Of a DNA stretch of 64,000 nucleotides, positions 7,800 to 16,762 are shown one piece after another. The notes beneath the pieces were generated by a model. It did no database searches, was not told the origin of the DNA, and was given only the letters and a program-made list of their open reading frames with translations. A program made the position numbers and the translations under genes. This DNA is from DASQFQ01 sp038327685 (GTDB lineage: Bacteria > Actinomycetota > Thermoleophilia > Solirubrobacterales > Solirubrobacteraceae), in NCBI GenBank assembly GCA_038327685.1, contig JBBQLH010000003.1, positions 1 to 64,000 of the forward strand, written 5' to 3'. Position 1 is the stretch's first letter. Each line of letters starts with the position of its first letter.

Positions 7800-8546
7800 C
7801 TAGCGCCGCCGCACGAGACAGGCGTAGTGCACGGTGAAGAGCCGCTCCGCTGCCCCCGGCAGCACGCGCCAGAGCGCGCGCCGAGCGCCCGCCTTGAGCG
7901 CCGCCCGTGCCCGCGCGGGCCGCGAGGCGGCGAAGAACGCGTGGTGGGCGTAGGGGAGGGGGTCGCTGAGCTCGGCGGCGACCGCCAGGCCCGCGGCGGC
8001 AACGAGCGCGTGCGCGGCCGCGCGGTCGAGGAACTGGAGGTGGCCGATGCGCGCGGCCTCCGCGCGCTTGGCGCCCCGGGCGGCGGACCGGTTGGCCTCG
8101 AGCGGCACCTCGACCAGCACCGCGGGCGCCACGCGCGCCGCCTCGCGCAGCAGCGGCGCGGGGTCCCGGACATGCTCGAGCACGTGGGAGAGCACCGCGA
8201 GGTCGTAGGCGCCGTCCTCCGCCGGGATGTGCTCGCCGTCGTAGGCCTCGATCCGCCGCGCGCCCGGGATCGTGCGCGCCCGGGCGAGCTCCGCGGCGGG
8301 CGGGGAGAGCTCGAAGCCGTCGAGCACGGACGCGAGCCCGCGCGCGCCGAGCTCGGCCAGCAGGGCGCCATCGCCGCAACCGATCTCCACCAGCGTCCGC
8401 GGCCGCAGCCCGGCGCGGGCGCACAGCACGACCGCGTGGTCGGCCTTCGAGCGCGCGCCCAGCGCCCGCCAGCGGCCCAGCCGGTCGGCCTGCGAGCGAT
8501 CCTCGAGCGTATAGCCGGCGGTGTAGAAGTTCCGCTGCTCGCTCAC
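7800..8546 (-). CDS. SAM-dependent class I methyltransferase
   Basis: 248-residue Rossmann-fold methyltransferase. Motif I is VEIGCGDGALLAELG, the acidic residue ending strand 2 is in GFELS, and the motif around LSHVLEHVRDPAPLLREAAR is typical of the methyltransferase-11/23 type. GTG 8546 is preferred because it overlaps the preceding stop as GTGA; an ATG 18 bases further upstream (8564) would overlap by 22 bases. It is coupled to the exported glycosidase-like gene at 8543-10069. The substrate is not identifiable; the neighbours make a sugar or polysaccharide-linked role conceivable but unproven. Confidence 0.85.
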   Translation of the reverse strand: MSEQRNFYTAGYTLEDRSQADRLGRWRALGARSKADHAVVLCARAGLRPRTLVEIGCGDGALLAELGARGLASVLDGFELSPPAAELARARTIPGARRIEAYDGEHIPAEDGAYDLAVLSHVLEHVRDPAPLLREAARVAPAVLVEVPLEANRSAARGAKRAEAARIGHLQFLDRAAAHALVAAAGLAVAAELSDPLPYAHHAFFAASRPARARAALKAGARRALWRVLPGAAERLFTVHYACLVRRR

Positions 8547-10069
8547 GGCCTGGAGGCGTGCCATTGCCGCGCCGGGTCATTGGCCAGCTGCACCACCCCA
8601 GACAGCCGTCGCCTCGGAGCGTCCCCGGCGCTGGCAGCGGCCTGCTCCCACGAGAACCGGTACTCCGCGCGTCGCTCGACCGGCAGGATGTGCGACCAGT
8701 AGCCGCGCTCGTCGGTGAGCGTCTGCGTCACGAGGCGGAACACCTTCTCACCCGGACGCAGCCGCAGCACGCTGACCGTCCGCACACCCGTCCCCGGGCG
8801 GATCTGGCCCCAGAAGCGCGCTCGCGTCCGGCCGCGCGGGTGGTCGACCACGAACGGCGTGATCCATCCGTGGAAGGCCGGCTTGGGCCGGTCGTTGACG
8901 TAGCGCAGCCCCGACTGCCATCCGGAGTACGACTTCAGCCCGCCGACGCGGGCGCCCGGCTCGTCGCGCCACTGGTACTGCGTGAGGTTGCGCACCCGCG
9001 GCAGCCGCCACGCCAGGTAAGCCGCCTGCTGGAGGTAGCGCGACTGGCGCGTCAGCGAGATCCCGACGTCGCGATCGGGCGGGGAGGTCTGGTAGCCGAA
9101 CTCGGTCAGGTAGACGTCGAAGCGCCGCCCCGGCGCGCCGATGCGGCCGGAGCGCGTGAGCCGGTCGAGCACTGAGAACAGGCGCGGCAGGTCGCCGATC
9201 TGGGCCTGGTCGCGATCCGGGTTGGGATTCTCGGGGCCGAACTCGACGCCGTGCGGGTGGTAGCCGAAGGCGTCGGCGCTCGCCGGCCGGAAGTGCCGGC
9301 AGGGCCCGCTCCGCATCGGCTTGTAGCGGCGATTCACGCACGCCAGCTCGCGCAGGAACGGCAGCGGAGACACCGGGGTGCGGGTCGAGATCCCGCGGTG
9401 CCCGCGCGGCGCGAGCTCCCCGAGCAGCACCTGTGCGCCCGGGTCGGCGCGCTCGATCGCCGGCCGCGCGGCGCGCACGAGGCCGCGGTAGAGGTGCGGG
9501 GAGGCCGGGGAGCACACGCGCCGCGCCGTGCAGGACTGCTGGGGTTCGAGCCAGCCCGCGACGTTCGGCTCGTTCCAGATCATGTAGCGGTCGACGCGGT
9601 CGCGATAGCGGGTCGCCACGGCGCGGGCGAACTTCGCGAACAGGGCCGGGTTCGGCTTGTAGAGCGGGTTGTGCAGGCGCGGATTGCGGCTCGTCCACAG
9701 CGGTCCCGGGCCCGTCACGCTCAGCATCACCCGCATCCCGGCGGCGCGCGTGAGGTCGATCGCACGGTCGAGCGTCTTCCAGCGGGAGCGGCGCGAGCGA
9801 GGGTTGGCAGGGTCGAAGCCCCGCGGGCGGCGCTGGGCGCGGCGCCCGGGCCAGATATCGATCCAGCGCGCGTGGATCCGCACCACCTCGACCCCGGCGG
9901 CCGCCATGGCGTTGACCGCGTCCTGCGCCTGGCCGGGCTCTGAGAGCAGCAGCCGCTCGTCCTCCATGCCGACCTCGAGGTCGCCCGCCGCGGCCGCCGA
10001 GGCGACCGGGCCGGCGAGGGCGAGGGCGAGCGCGCAGGCGGCGACCGCGCGCGCCCTCCCCGCGGTCAT
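8543..10069 (-). CDS. Exported clan GH-A-like glycoside hydrolase (first paralogue)
   Basis: 508 residues with a cleavable signal peptide (MTAGRARAVAACALALALAG, Ala-rich cleavage region near 27). It has a (beta/alpha)8-barrel-type region. The acid/base candidate is E167 in MIWNEPNVAGW and the nucleophile candidate is E323 in VYLTEFGYQT, the two-glutamate arrangement of retaining clan GH-A enzymes (GH5/GH39-like). After ~residue 400 there is a beta-rich domain that may bind carbohydrate. ATG 10069 overlaps the previous stop as ATGA, and an upstream in-frame extension to 10123 was rejected for lacking a signal peptide at its start. It is adjacent to a paralogue with the same plan. Substrate is unknown; cell-envelope or plant-type polysaccharide are both possible. 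Confidence 0.75.
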   Translation of the reverse strand: MTAGRARAVAACALALALAGPVASAAAAGDLEVGMEDERLLLSEPGQAQDAVNAMAAAGVEVVRIHARWIDIWPGRRAQRRPRGFDPANPRSRRSRWKTLDRAIDLTRAAGMRVMLSVTGPGPLWTSRNPRLHNPLYKPNPALFAKFARAVATRYRDRVDRYMIWNEPNVAGWLEPQQSCTARRVCSPASPHLYRGLVRAARPAIERADPGAQVLLGELAPRGHRGISTRTPVSPLPFLRELACVNRRYKPMRSGPCRHFRPASADAFGYHPHGVEFGPENPNPDRDQAQIGDLPRLFSVLDRLTRSGRIGAPGRRFDVYLTEFGYQTSPPDRDVGISLTRQSRYLQQAAYLAWRLPRVRNLTQYQWRDEPGARVGGLKSYSGWQSGLRYVNDRPKPAFHGWITPFVVDHPRGRTRARFWGQIRPGTGVRTVSVLRLRPGEKVFRLVTQTLTDERGYWSHILPVERRAEYRFSWEQAAASAGDAPRRRLSGVVQLANDPARQWHASRP

Positions 10070-11547
10070 CGTGGTGCGACCGAGGCCTCGCGCGAGGTCA
10101 GCCCGCCCCACTGCAGGCGCCACACCCCGGCGCGCTTCGGCACCCGCGTGAGGAACTGGCCCCGGCGCGAGCGCACGGTGAGCGTCTTGACGGTGGTGAA
10201 CGCGCCGCCCCTGGGCGGGCGGTTCTGGATCTGGACGACCTGCGGCGTCGAATCCGGCGCCGGCCGCACCTGGCCATAGACCCGCAGGCGCGAGCCGCGC
10301 CCGCTGACCCAGATCGGCAGCCGGTAGGCGCTATAGGCGGGCTTGGCACTCCCGTCGAGGAAGCGCAGGCCGGACTGGAAGCTCGAGAGCGCCGCCTCGT
10401 CGACGAGTTTGTACTGCCCCACCGCGCGCACGCGGCGGTCGCGGTAGGCCATCCAGTCGGACTGGTTGATGTAGCCCGGCTGCAGCGCCACCCGGACGCC
10501 GAAGATGCGGTCGGGCGGGTTGGTCTGGAAGCCGAACTCGGTGTAGAAGACCGGCAGGCCGCGCGGGATGCGGTGGGCGCGACCGGCCTGGTCGAGCACG
10601 CGGCGCAGCCGCGACGGCGACGAGATCGTGATCTCGCCCGCGGCCTGGGGCGGCTCGGCCGGCGGCCGCGAACCGCCGCGCTGGTAGGGATGGTGGGCGA
10701 AGCCCTTGACCGCCAGGCGCTTGAACTTGCGGCAGCCGTGCGCACGCCCGTCCGCGCCGCGGAGCCGGCGCCCGCTCGGATTGAGGCAGAAGAGCTTGCG
10801 CAGGAACTCGACCGGCGGAATCGGCCGGCGCGCGAGCGATCCGCTCGTGCGGCCGATCGGCGCCGTCTCGCCGAGCAGGATCTGGTCGCGGCGGTGGCCG
10901 CTCGCCTTGAGCCCGCGGATCCCCGCCAGAGCGAGCTGGCGGTAGACGACGGCGGCGGTCGCGACGAGGCGGTGCTTCTTGCGCTCGTACTGCGGGGTCA
11001 GCCAGCCCGGCTGGTTGGGCTCGTTGAGCAGCGACCAGCGGCTCACGCGCGGCAGGATCCCGCGGCCCTGGTTCTCGTCGCGGTAGCGGCCCGAATAGCG
11101 CCGCCCGAGCGCGGTCACGAACGCGCCGTAGGCCTTCGGGCTCGGCTTGCAGGTGGCCTTCTTGCCCTTCTTGCAGCGCGACGCCCACGCCGGCATCGGC
11201 GTCGAGGGGGAGAGGATCAGGCCGAGGCCGCGCGCGCTCGTGCCGCGCACGAGGTCGTCGTAGGGATCCCACAGCGCGGCCTGGTAGGCCTTCGGGTCGG
11301 CGGCCTTGAAGCCGCGGGGGCGGCGCGAGCCGCGCGGGGCGACCCGGCTCCAGAGCACGAGCGAGCGCACACTGTCGGCGCCCAGCGTCTTGACGTCGTC
11401 GAGCCCCCGGCTGGCGGCGGCAGAGCCGATCTCGAGCAGCTGGTGCTCATCCTCGAAGATCGACTCCTGGTCGCGCGACGCGGCTGCGGGCGCGGCGAGG
11501 ATCAGGAAGAGGGCGCCGGCGAGCAGCGCGAGTCGAAGCGTTCTCAT
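10066..11547 (-). CDS. Exported clan GH-A-like glycoside hydrolase (second paralogue)
   Basis: 493 residues with signal peptide MRTLRLALLAGALFLILAAP and an ASRD-type cleavage region. The candidate catalytic glutamates are E176 (SLLNEPNQPGW) and E337 (VFYTEFGFQT), at spacing equivalent to the downstream paralogue, followed by a C-terminal beta-rich domain. Four cysteines (RCKKGKKATC and FCLNPSGR...GC) could form disulfides outside the cell. ATG 11547 is preferred over the GTG three bases upstream. The pair probably arose by tandem duplication and then diverged widely. It lies 61 bases downstream of the superoxide dismutase gene on the same strand and may have its own promoter. Confidence 0.75.
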   Translation of the reverse strand: MRTLRLALLAGALFLILAAPAAASRDQESIFEDEHQLLEIGSAAASRGLDDVKTLGADSVRSLVLWSRVAPRGSRRPRGFKAADPKAYQAALWDPYDDLVRGTSARGLGLILSPSTPMPAWASRCKKGKKATCKPSPKAYGAFVTALGRRYSGRYRDENQGRGILPRVSRWSLLNEPNQPGWLTPQYERKKHRLVATAAVVYRQLALAGIRGLKASGHRRDQILLGETAPIGRTSGSLARRPIPPVEFLRKLFCLNPSGRRLRGADGRAHGCRKFKRLAVKGFAHHPYQRGGSRPPAEPPQAAGEITISSPSRLRRVLDQAGRAHRIPRGLPVFYTEFGFQTNPPDRIFGVRVALQPGYINQSDWMAYRDRRVRAVGQYKLVDEAALSSFQSGLRFLDGSAKPAYSAYRLPIWVSGRGSRLRVYGQVRPAPDSTPQVVQIQNRPPRGGAFTTVKTLTVRSRRGQFLTRVPKRAGVWRLQWGGLTSREASVAPR

Positions 11548-11608
11548 CACTCCCGAGCGAACGCCGGACCGCGGGTGAAGTTGCGATCCGACGTCCGAAC
11601 GCGGTCGC

Positions 11609-12214
<606 letters not shown>

Positions 12215-12268
12215 TGCGGCTCCTTCTTCCGAGTTCGGAACGAGCCTGCAAGATAGCTTTCCCGGGAC

Positions 12269-13963
12269 GTGACCCGCCTTTCGAGCTATCTGCTGCCCAC
12301 CGAGAAGGAGGCCCCCGCCGACGCGGAGGCCCTGTCGCACAAGCTGATGGTGCGCGCCGGCCTCGTCCGCCAGCTCGGCGCGGGGCTGTGGACCTACCTG
12401 CCGGCGGGCTGGCGCGCGCACGAGAACGCGGCGCAGATCGTGCGCGAGGAGATGAACCGGGTCGGCTGCCAGGAGATTCTGATGCCGGTGCTCAATCCGG
12501 CCGAGCTGTGGCAGCGCAGCGGCCGCTACGGGATCGACGAGGTCTTCAAGCTGCAGGACCGCAAAGGCGCAGAGATGGTGCTGGCGATGACGAACGAGGA
12601 GGTCGTGACCTTCCACGTCGCGAGCCTCGTCCGCTCGTACCGTCAGCTGCCCTTCAGCCTCTACCACATCCAGACCAAGGAGCGCGACGAGCCGCGGCCG
12701 CGCGCCGGCCTGCTGCGCACGCGTGAGTTCATCATGAAGGACGCCTACACCTTCGACCGCGACCGCGCCGGCCTCGACGAGCACTACGAGCGCTTCCGCG
12801 GCGCCTACGACCGCATCTTCGACCGCGCCGGGCTCGAGTGGTACCGGGTCGAGTCGGACGTCGGGATGATGGGCGGCTTCGGGGCGCACGAGTACATGGC
12901 GCCGTGCGCCGCGGGGGAGAACGACGTCGCGCTGGCGCCCGGCTACGCCGCCAATGTCGAGGTCGCGAGTGCCGAGCCCGCCCCGGTCGAGCTGCCCGCC
13001 CCGCGCGACGCGCCGGAGGAGGTGCCGACGCCCGGCCTGACCACCATCGCCGAGGTGGCGGGCAAGCTCGGGCTGCCCGAGGGCGCGCTGCTGAAGGCCT
13101 ACCCGGTGATCGCCGAGGGCCGCGGCCTCGTACTAGTGGTCCTGCGCGGCGATCACCAGGTCAACGACATCAAGCTCACCAACGCACTCGGCGCGACGTT
13201 CCGCGCCGCGCGCGAGGAGGAGTTCGCCCAGCGGATCGGCTCGGCCGGCTCGATGGGGCCCGTCGGCGCCGACGTGCCGGTGCTGCTCGACGAAGCCGTC
13301 GGGGCGGGTGGGGGCGGTGTCTACGTCACCGGCGCCAATCGCGAGGGCCACCACCTGCTGGGCGTCGAGCCGGGTCGCGACTTCCCCTTCAAGCGCGGCG
13401 ACGTCCGCCGCGTGGAGCCCGGCGACACCGTCGACGGCCACGCGATCCGCATCGAGCCCGCGATCGAGGTCGGCAACATCTTCAAGCTCGGCACGCGCTT
13501 CAGCGAGCCGTTCGGCGCGACCTATCTCGACGAGTCCGGGAACGAGCAGCTCATCTGGATGGGCTGCTACGGCATCGGCCCGGCGCGCATCTGCGCCGCC
13601 GCCGTCGAGCAGCGCGCCGACGAGCAGGGCATCTCGTGGCCGCGGTCGCTCGCGCCCTTCGACGTCCACCTCGTCGGCCTCGGGCGCGAGGGCACGGAGG
13701 AGCGCGCGCTGGCCGAGCGGCTCTACGACGAACTGCGCGAGGCCGGGCTCGACGTCATCTACGACGACCGCGAGGACGTGGGTCCCGGCGGCAAGTTCGC
13801 CGACGCTGAGTTGCTCGGCTGTCCGCTGCGTCTGACCGTCGGCAAGCGCTCCCTCGCCTCTGGCGAGGTCGAGGCGCAGGTCAGGCGCGGGCAGGAGAGC
13901 CGCGCGCTCCCGCTCGAGGGCGCCGCCCAGGCGGCAGTGGACCTGTGCCAGACCCTGGCCTGA
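12269..13963 (+). CDS. proS: Prolyl-tRNA synthetase
   Basis: 564-residue class II aminoacyl-tRNA synthetase that charges tRNA-Pro. Motif 2 region LLRTREFIMKDAYTFD and motif 3 region GCYGIGPARICAA are present. A YbaK-like editing insertion lies at about residues 240-385 (LLKAYPVIAEGRGLVLVVLRGDHQVNDIKL), marking the bacterial-type architecture with deacylation of Ala-tRNA-Pro. The C-terminal anticodon-binding domain follows (VHLVGLGREGTEE...YDDREDVGPGGKFAD). GTG 12269 starts directly with the family N-terminus TRLSSYLLPTEKEAP. The gene overlaps pgsA by 19 bases. Confidence 0.97.
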   Translation: MTRLSSYLLPTEKEAPADAEALSHKLMVRAGLVRQLGAGLWTYLPAGWRAHENAAQIVREEMNRVGCQEILMPVLNPAELWQRSGRYGIDEVFKLQDRKGAEMVLAMTNEEVVTFHVASLVRSYRQLPFSLYHIQTKERDEPRPRAGLLRTREFIMKDAYTFDRDRAGLDEHYERFRGAYDRIFDRAGLEWYRVESDVGMMGGFGAHEYMAPCAAGENDVALAPGYAANVEVASAEPAPVELPAPRDAPEEVPTPGLTTIAEVAGKLGLPEGALLKAYPVIAEGRGLVLVVLRGDHQVNDIKLTNALGATFRAAREEEFAQRIGSAGSMGPVGADVPVLLDEAVGAGGGGVYVTGANREGHHLLGVEPGRDFPFKRGDVRRVEPGDTVDGHAIRIEPAIEVGNIFKLGTRFSEPFGATYLDESGNEQLIWMGCYGIGPARICAAAVEQRADEQGISWPRSLAPFDVHLVGLGREGTEERALAERLYDELREAGLDVIYDDREDVGPGGKFADAELLGCPLRLTVGKRSLASGEVEAQVRRGQESRALPLEGAAQAAVDLCQTLA

Positions 13964-14640
13964 CCCCCAGCAGCGGCGCCGACCGCGCTCGGGAGCAGAT
14001 GCAGGACGCCGCCGAGCGCGCGCGGCTGACCTTCCGGCGGCTGTCGGGGCTCGACCGCTCCGGGCCGCCGCCGCCCGAGACGCTCTCCGGCCAGCCGCTG
14101 CGGCCATGGACGCTCCCGAACGCGATCGGCTACGTGCGGCTCGCGCTGCTCCCGGTCTTCCTCGTGCTGGCGTTCTCCTCCGACAACGGCACGGACGCGT
14201 GGCCGCTCGTGATCTTCGCGGTGATCGGGTTCTCGGACTACCTCGACGGGATCGCCGCGCGCGTTACGGGCCAGTACTCGCGAATGGGCACGCTCCTGGA
14301 CCCGCTGGTCGACCGCCTGCTGGTGATCTCGGGCGTCGTCGTGTGCTGGCACTTCGAGCTGCTCCCGCATTGGGCGCTGGCGGTGCTGGTGGCGCGCGAG
14401 ATCTTCATGATGGGGTTCGTCCGCTGGGGCATGAAGCGCCGCCTGAACGTCAAGGTCAATTGGCTCGGCCGCGCCGGCGTGTGGCCGGTGATGTCGGCGC
14501 TGTTCTTCGCGATGGCGGGCGTCGAGTGGCTCGCTCCCGCCTGCCTCTACGTCGGCCTCGTGCTCGTGCTCGGGGCCACCGGGCTGTACCTTCGCGAGGC
14601 GGTTCGACTGAGCCAAGCGGGACCCTCAAGCTCAGCTTGA
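13945..14640 (+). CDS. pgsA: CDP-alcohol phosphatidyltransferase (PgsA-like)
   Basis: 231-residue inner-membrane enzyme, probably making phosphatidylglycerol phosphate from CDP-diacylglycerol and glycerol 3-phosphate. The diagnostic D-x2-DG-x2-AR-x8-G-x3-D-x3-D pattern is complete: SDYLDGIAARVTGQYSRMGT followed by LLDPLVDR. Five to six hydrophobic segments follow. A hydrophilic N-terminal tail of ~50 residues precedes the first membrane segment and is unusual. The start is either GTG 13945, which overlaps proS, or ATG 13999, which would shorten the tail by 18 residues. The exact alcohol substrate (glycerol phosphate versus inositol phosphate) cannot be proven from this motif. Confidence 0.85.
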   Translation: MPDPGLTPSSGADRAREQMQDAAERARLTFRRLSGLDRSGPPPPETLSGQPLRPWTLPNAIGYVRLALLPVFLVLAFSSDNGTDAWPLVIFAVIGFSDYLDGIAARVTGQYSRMGTLLDPLVDRLLVISGVVVCWHFELLPHWALAVLVAREIFMMGFVRWGMKRRLNVKVNWLGRAGVWPVMSALFFAMAGVEWLAPACLYVGLVLVLGATGLYLREAVRLSQAGPSSSA

Positions 14641-14688
14641 ACCGCTAAGGTGGTCTGGTCGTTACCGACGCGAGGAGAGGAACGCCTG

Positions 14689-14946
14689 ATGATGGACACC
14701 TTCCCCGATCTGGGGTCGCTCTCGGACCAGGAGCTGAAGGATCTGATCCAGCAGCTCACGGACGAGGAGCAGGAGGTGTCCTACCGGCGCCGGATCCTGC
14801 ACGGCAAGATCGACATCCTGCGTGCGGAGCTCGTCAACCGGCTGCGCAAGAAGCACGAGGGTGGTGAGGAGGTCATCTCGGGCGCGGACGTCCAGCGCCT
14901 GACCGACATCCTGGCCGGCCGGCACGCGGCCGACGACGACAACTAG
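14689..14946 (+). CDS. RsiG-like anti-sigma factor, candidate c-di-GMP binder
   Basis: 85-residue, mostly helical soluble protein. Residues 27-42 read E-x3-S-x2-R-x3-H-x3-D (E27, S31, R34, H38, D42 in EQEVSYRRRILHGKID), which matches the c-di-GMP signature E-x3-S-x2-R-x3-Q-x3-D of RsiG with His for Gln. Streptomyces RsiG has two such motifs and restrains sigma-WhiG; Rubrobacter RsiG has one motif and works as a homodimer. This protein has one, so dimerisation is predicted. ATG 14689 has the strong ribosome site GAGGAGAGG (14672-14680) at 8 bases, and ATG 14692 is an equal alternative. It is followed by the FHA and MerR genes. No WhiG gene is present in the window. Confidence 0.6.
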   Translation: MMDTFPDLGSLSDQELKDLIQQLTDEEQEVSYRRRILHGKIDILRAELVNRLRKKHEGGEEVISGADVQRLTDILAGRHAADDDN

Positions 14947-14967
14947 GCGGCCGCCGGGAGGCTGACG

Positions 14968-15441
14968 GTGGCGCGCCACTGCCCGGAGTGCGGCTTCGTC
15001 GTCGCGGAAGGGGCGAACTATTGCCCGAAGTGCGGCGCCTTCCAGGGCGCCCCTGAGCCGACGAAGGAGGACGTCACGACCGCGACCTACGTGATCGACG
15101 ACCAGACGGGCGAGCTCAAGCCCGTCGACGTCGGCGACGTCGCGGCGCAGAGCGGCGCGCTGGTCATCCGCTCCGGCGGCGGCCGGGTCGGCCAGTCGTT
15201 CCCGATGACGGGCGAGAAGATGACGATCGGGCGCTCGCCCGAGACCGACGTCTTCCTCGACGACGTCACCGTCTCGCGCGAGCACGCGACGCTCGTTCGC
15301 CGCGGCGGGGACTGGTACCTCGACGACTCCGGCTCGCTCAACGGGACCTACGTGAACCGGCAGCGCGTCGACTCGCACCGGCTCGTGGACGGCGACGAGC
15401 TGCAGATCGGCAAGTTCAAGCTGACGTTCTTCGCTCGCTGA
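14968..15441 (+). CDS. Zinc-ribbon plus FHA-domain regulator (GarA/OdhI-like)
   Basis: 157 residues. An N-terminal zinc ribbon has C5, C8, C19 and C22 (HCPECG...NYCPKCG). A linker carries DVTTATY with T37-T38, resembling the phosphorylated TT motif of GarA/OdhI. A C-terminal FHA domain (~65-155) shows IGRSPETDV, SREHATL and NGTYVN. In mycobacteria and corynebacteria GarA/OdhI is phosphorylated by PknB-type kinases and controls 2-oxoglutarate metabolism; here this is by family analogy. GTG 14968 is preceded by GGAGG. The next gene is a MerR regulator, the same order as Rv1827-Rv1828 in Mycobacterium tuberculosis, which supports the assignment. Confidence 0.8.
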   Translation: MARHCPECGFVVAEGANYCPKCGAFQGAPEPTKEDVTTATYVIDDQTGELKPVDVGDVAAQSGALVIRSGGGRVGQSFPMTGEKMTIGRSPETDVFLDDVTVSREHATLVRRGGDWYLDDSGSLNGTYVNRQRVDSHRLVDGDELQIGKFKLTFFAR

Positions 15442-15442
15442 G

Positions 15443-16237
15443 GTGGCTGTGACGAGCGATCCGGACGGAGCCGAACCGCTCGAGGGCGTGGTCGAGGACC
15501 CCGACGCGCAGCCCGAGCCCGTCGCGCGCGCGAAGTCGCTGACCATCGGGGCGGTCTGCAAGGCGCTCTCGCAGGAGTTCCCCGACATCTCGATCTCGAA
15601 GATCCGCTACCTCGAGGATCAGAAGCTCCTCGCGCCGCGGCGCACGCCCGGCGGCTACCGGCTCTACTCCGGCAACGACGTCTCGCGCCTGCGCACGATC
15701 CTGCGCCTGCAGCGTGACGAGTTCCTCCCGCTGCGGGTGATCCGCCAGGAGCTCGCGACCGGGCGCAGCACCGAGACGGAGGTCGCCTCTCCGCAGGCGG
15801 GCTCGGACGCGCGGCCGGGCGCGGCGCTGCGGCGCCTCACGTTCTCCCTGCGCGCCAACAGCGCGCTCTACTCGCTCGAGGACGTGGTGGAGGAGACCGG
15901 GGCGGAGCGCCGCCTGGTCACCGAGCTCGAGGACTTCGGCATCGTCGCCGGCGAGATGCGCGGCAACGTCCGCTACTACGACGAGACCGAGCGCGAGATC
16001 ATCCGCGCCGTCACCGAGCTGTCGCGCTACGGCGTCGCCGGGCGCAACCTGCGCGTCTTCAAGACGTCGGCCGAGCGCGAGTCCGGCCTGTTGCAGCAGA
16101 TCCTCGCCCCGTCGCTGCGCTCGCGCAATCCCGAGCGGCGCAAGGAGGCGGTCGAGGCGCTTGAGAACCTCGCGGCGGTCGCCTCGCACCTCAAGCACCT
16201 CCTGCTCGTGCGCGACCTCCGCCGCATCGCGAAGTGA
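15443..16237 (+). CDS. MerR-family transcriptional regulator (FtsR-like)
   Basis: 264 residues. The MerR winged helix begins at about residue 33 (SLTIGAVCKALSQEFPDISI) with SKIRYLEDQKLLAPRRTPGGYRLY, followed by a long helical region and a second HTH-like segment. Neighbour order with the FHA gene matches Rv1828, whose corynebacterial orthologue FtsR activates ftsZ, so a cell-division role is inferred. No metal- or drug-binding cysteines of classical MerR proteins are seen. GTG 15443 starts one base after the FHA stop, and GTG 15449 is an alternative. The stop overlaps the apt start as GTGA. Confidence 0.82.
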   Translation: MAVTSDPDGAEPLEGVVEDPDAQPEPVARAKSLTIGAVCKALSQEFPDISISKIRYLEDQKLLAPRRTPGGYRLYSGNDVSRLRTILRLQRDEFLPLRVIRQELATGRSTETEVASPQAGSDARPGAALRRLTFSLRANSALYSLEDVVEETGAERRLVTELEDFGIVAGEMRGNVRYYDETEREIIRAVTELSRYGVAGRNLRVFKTSAERESGLLQQILAPSLRSRNPERRKEAVEALENLAAVASHLKHLLLVRDLRRIAK

Positions 16238-16761
16238 CCGATCCGGACCTGCGGAGCCTGATCCGCGACATCCCGGACTTCCCCGCCGCCGGGATCGTGT
16301 TCAAGGACATCACGCCGCTGCTGCTCGACCACGAGGCCGTGCGCTTCGCCGTGCGCGAGCTGGCCGACTGGGCGCGCCCGCGCGATGTCGACTACGTGGT
16401 CGCGGCCGAGGCGCGCGGGTTCATCCTGGGCGCCGCGCTTGCGCTCGAGCTCGACGCCGGCTTCGTCCCCGCCCGCAAGCCCGGCAAGCTGCCGGCGGAC
16501 ACGATCTCGGCCGAGTACATCCTCGAGTACGGCGTCGACGCGCTCGAGATGCACGCCGACGCGCTCGCCGACGGCGCGCGCGTCCTGATCCACGACGACC
16601 TGCTGGCCACCGGCGGCACGGCGCGAGCGCTCGCCGAGCTGGTCGAGGAGCTGGGCGGCAGCGTCGTCGGCTTCGCATTCCTCGTCGAGCTCGGGTTCCT
16701 CGAGGGCCGGCGGCGGCTCGATGGCTTCGACGTCTGCGCGCTCATCGGCTACGAAGACTGA
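16234..16761 (+). CDS. apt: Adenine phosphoribosyltransferase
   Basis: 175-residue purine-salvage enzyme that makes AMP from adenine and PRPP in the cytosol. The N-terminal hood sequence IPDFPAAGIVFKDITPLL is typical. The PRPP-binding loop is VLIHDDLLATGGTARAL; the acidic pair is HDD where most family members have VDD. AAEARGFILGAAL and the flexible-loop region RKPGKLPADTISAEY are also present. GTG 16234 overlaps the previous stop by 4 bases, indicating coupling to the MerR gene. Confidence 0.96.
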   Translation: MTDPDLRSLIRDIPDFPAAGIVFKDITPLLLDHEAVRFAVRELADWARPRDVDYVVAAEARGFILGAALALELDAGFVPARKPGKLPADTISAEYILEYGVDALEMHADALADGARVLIHDDLLATGGTARALAELVEELGGSVVGFAFLVELGFLEGRRRLDGFDVCALIGYED

Positions 16762-16762
16762 C

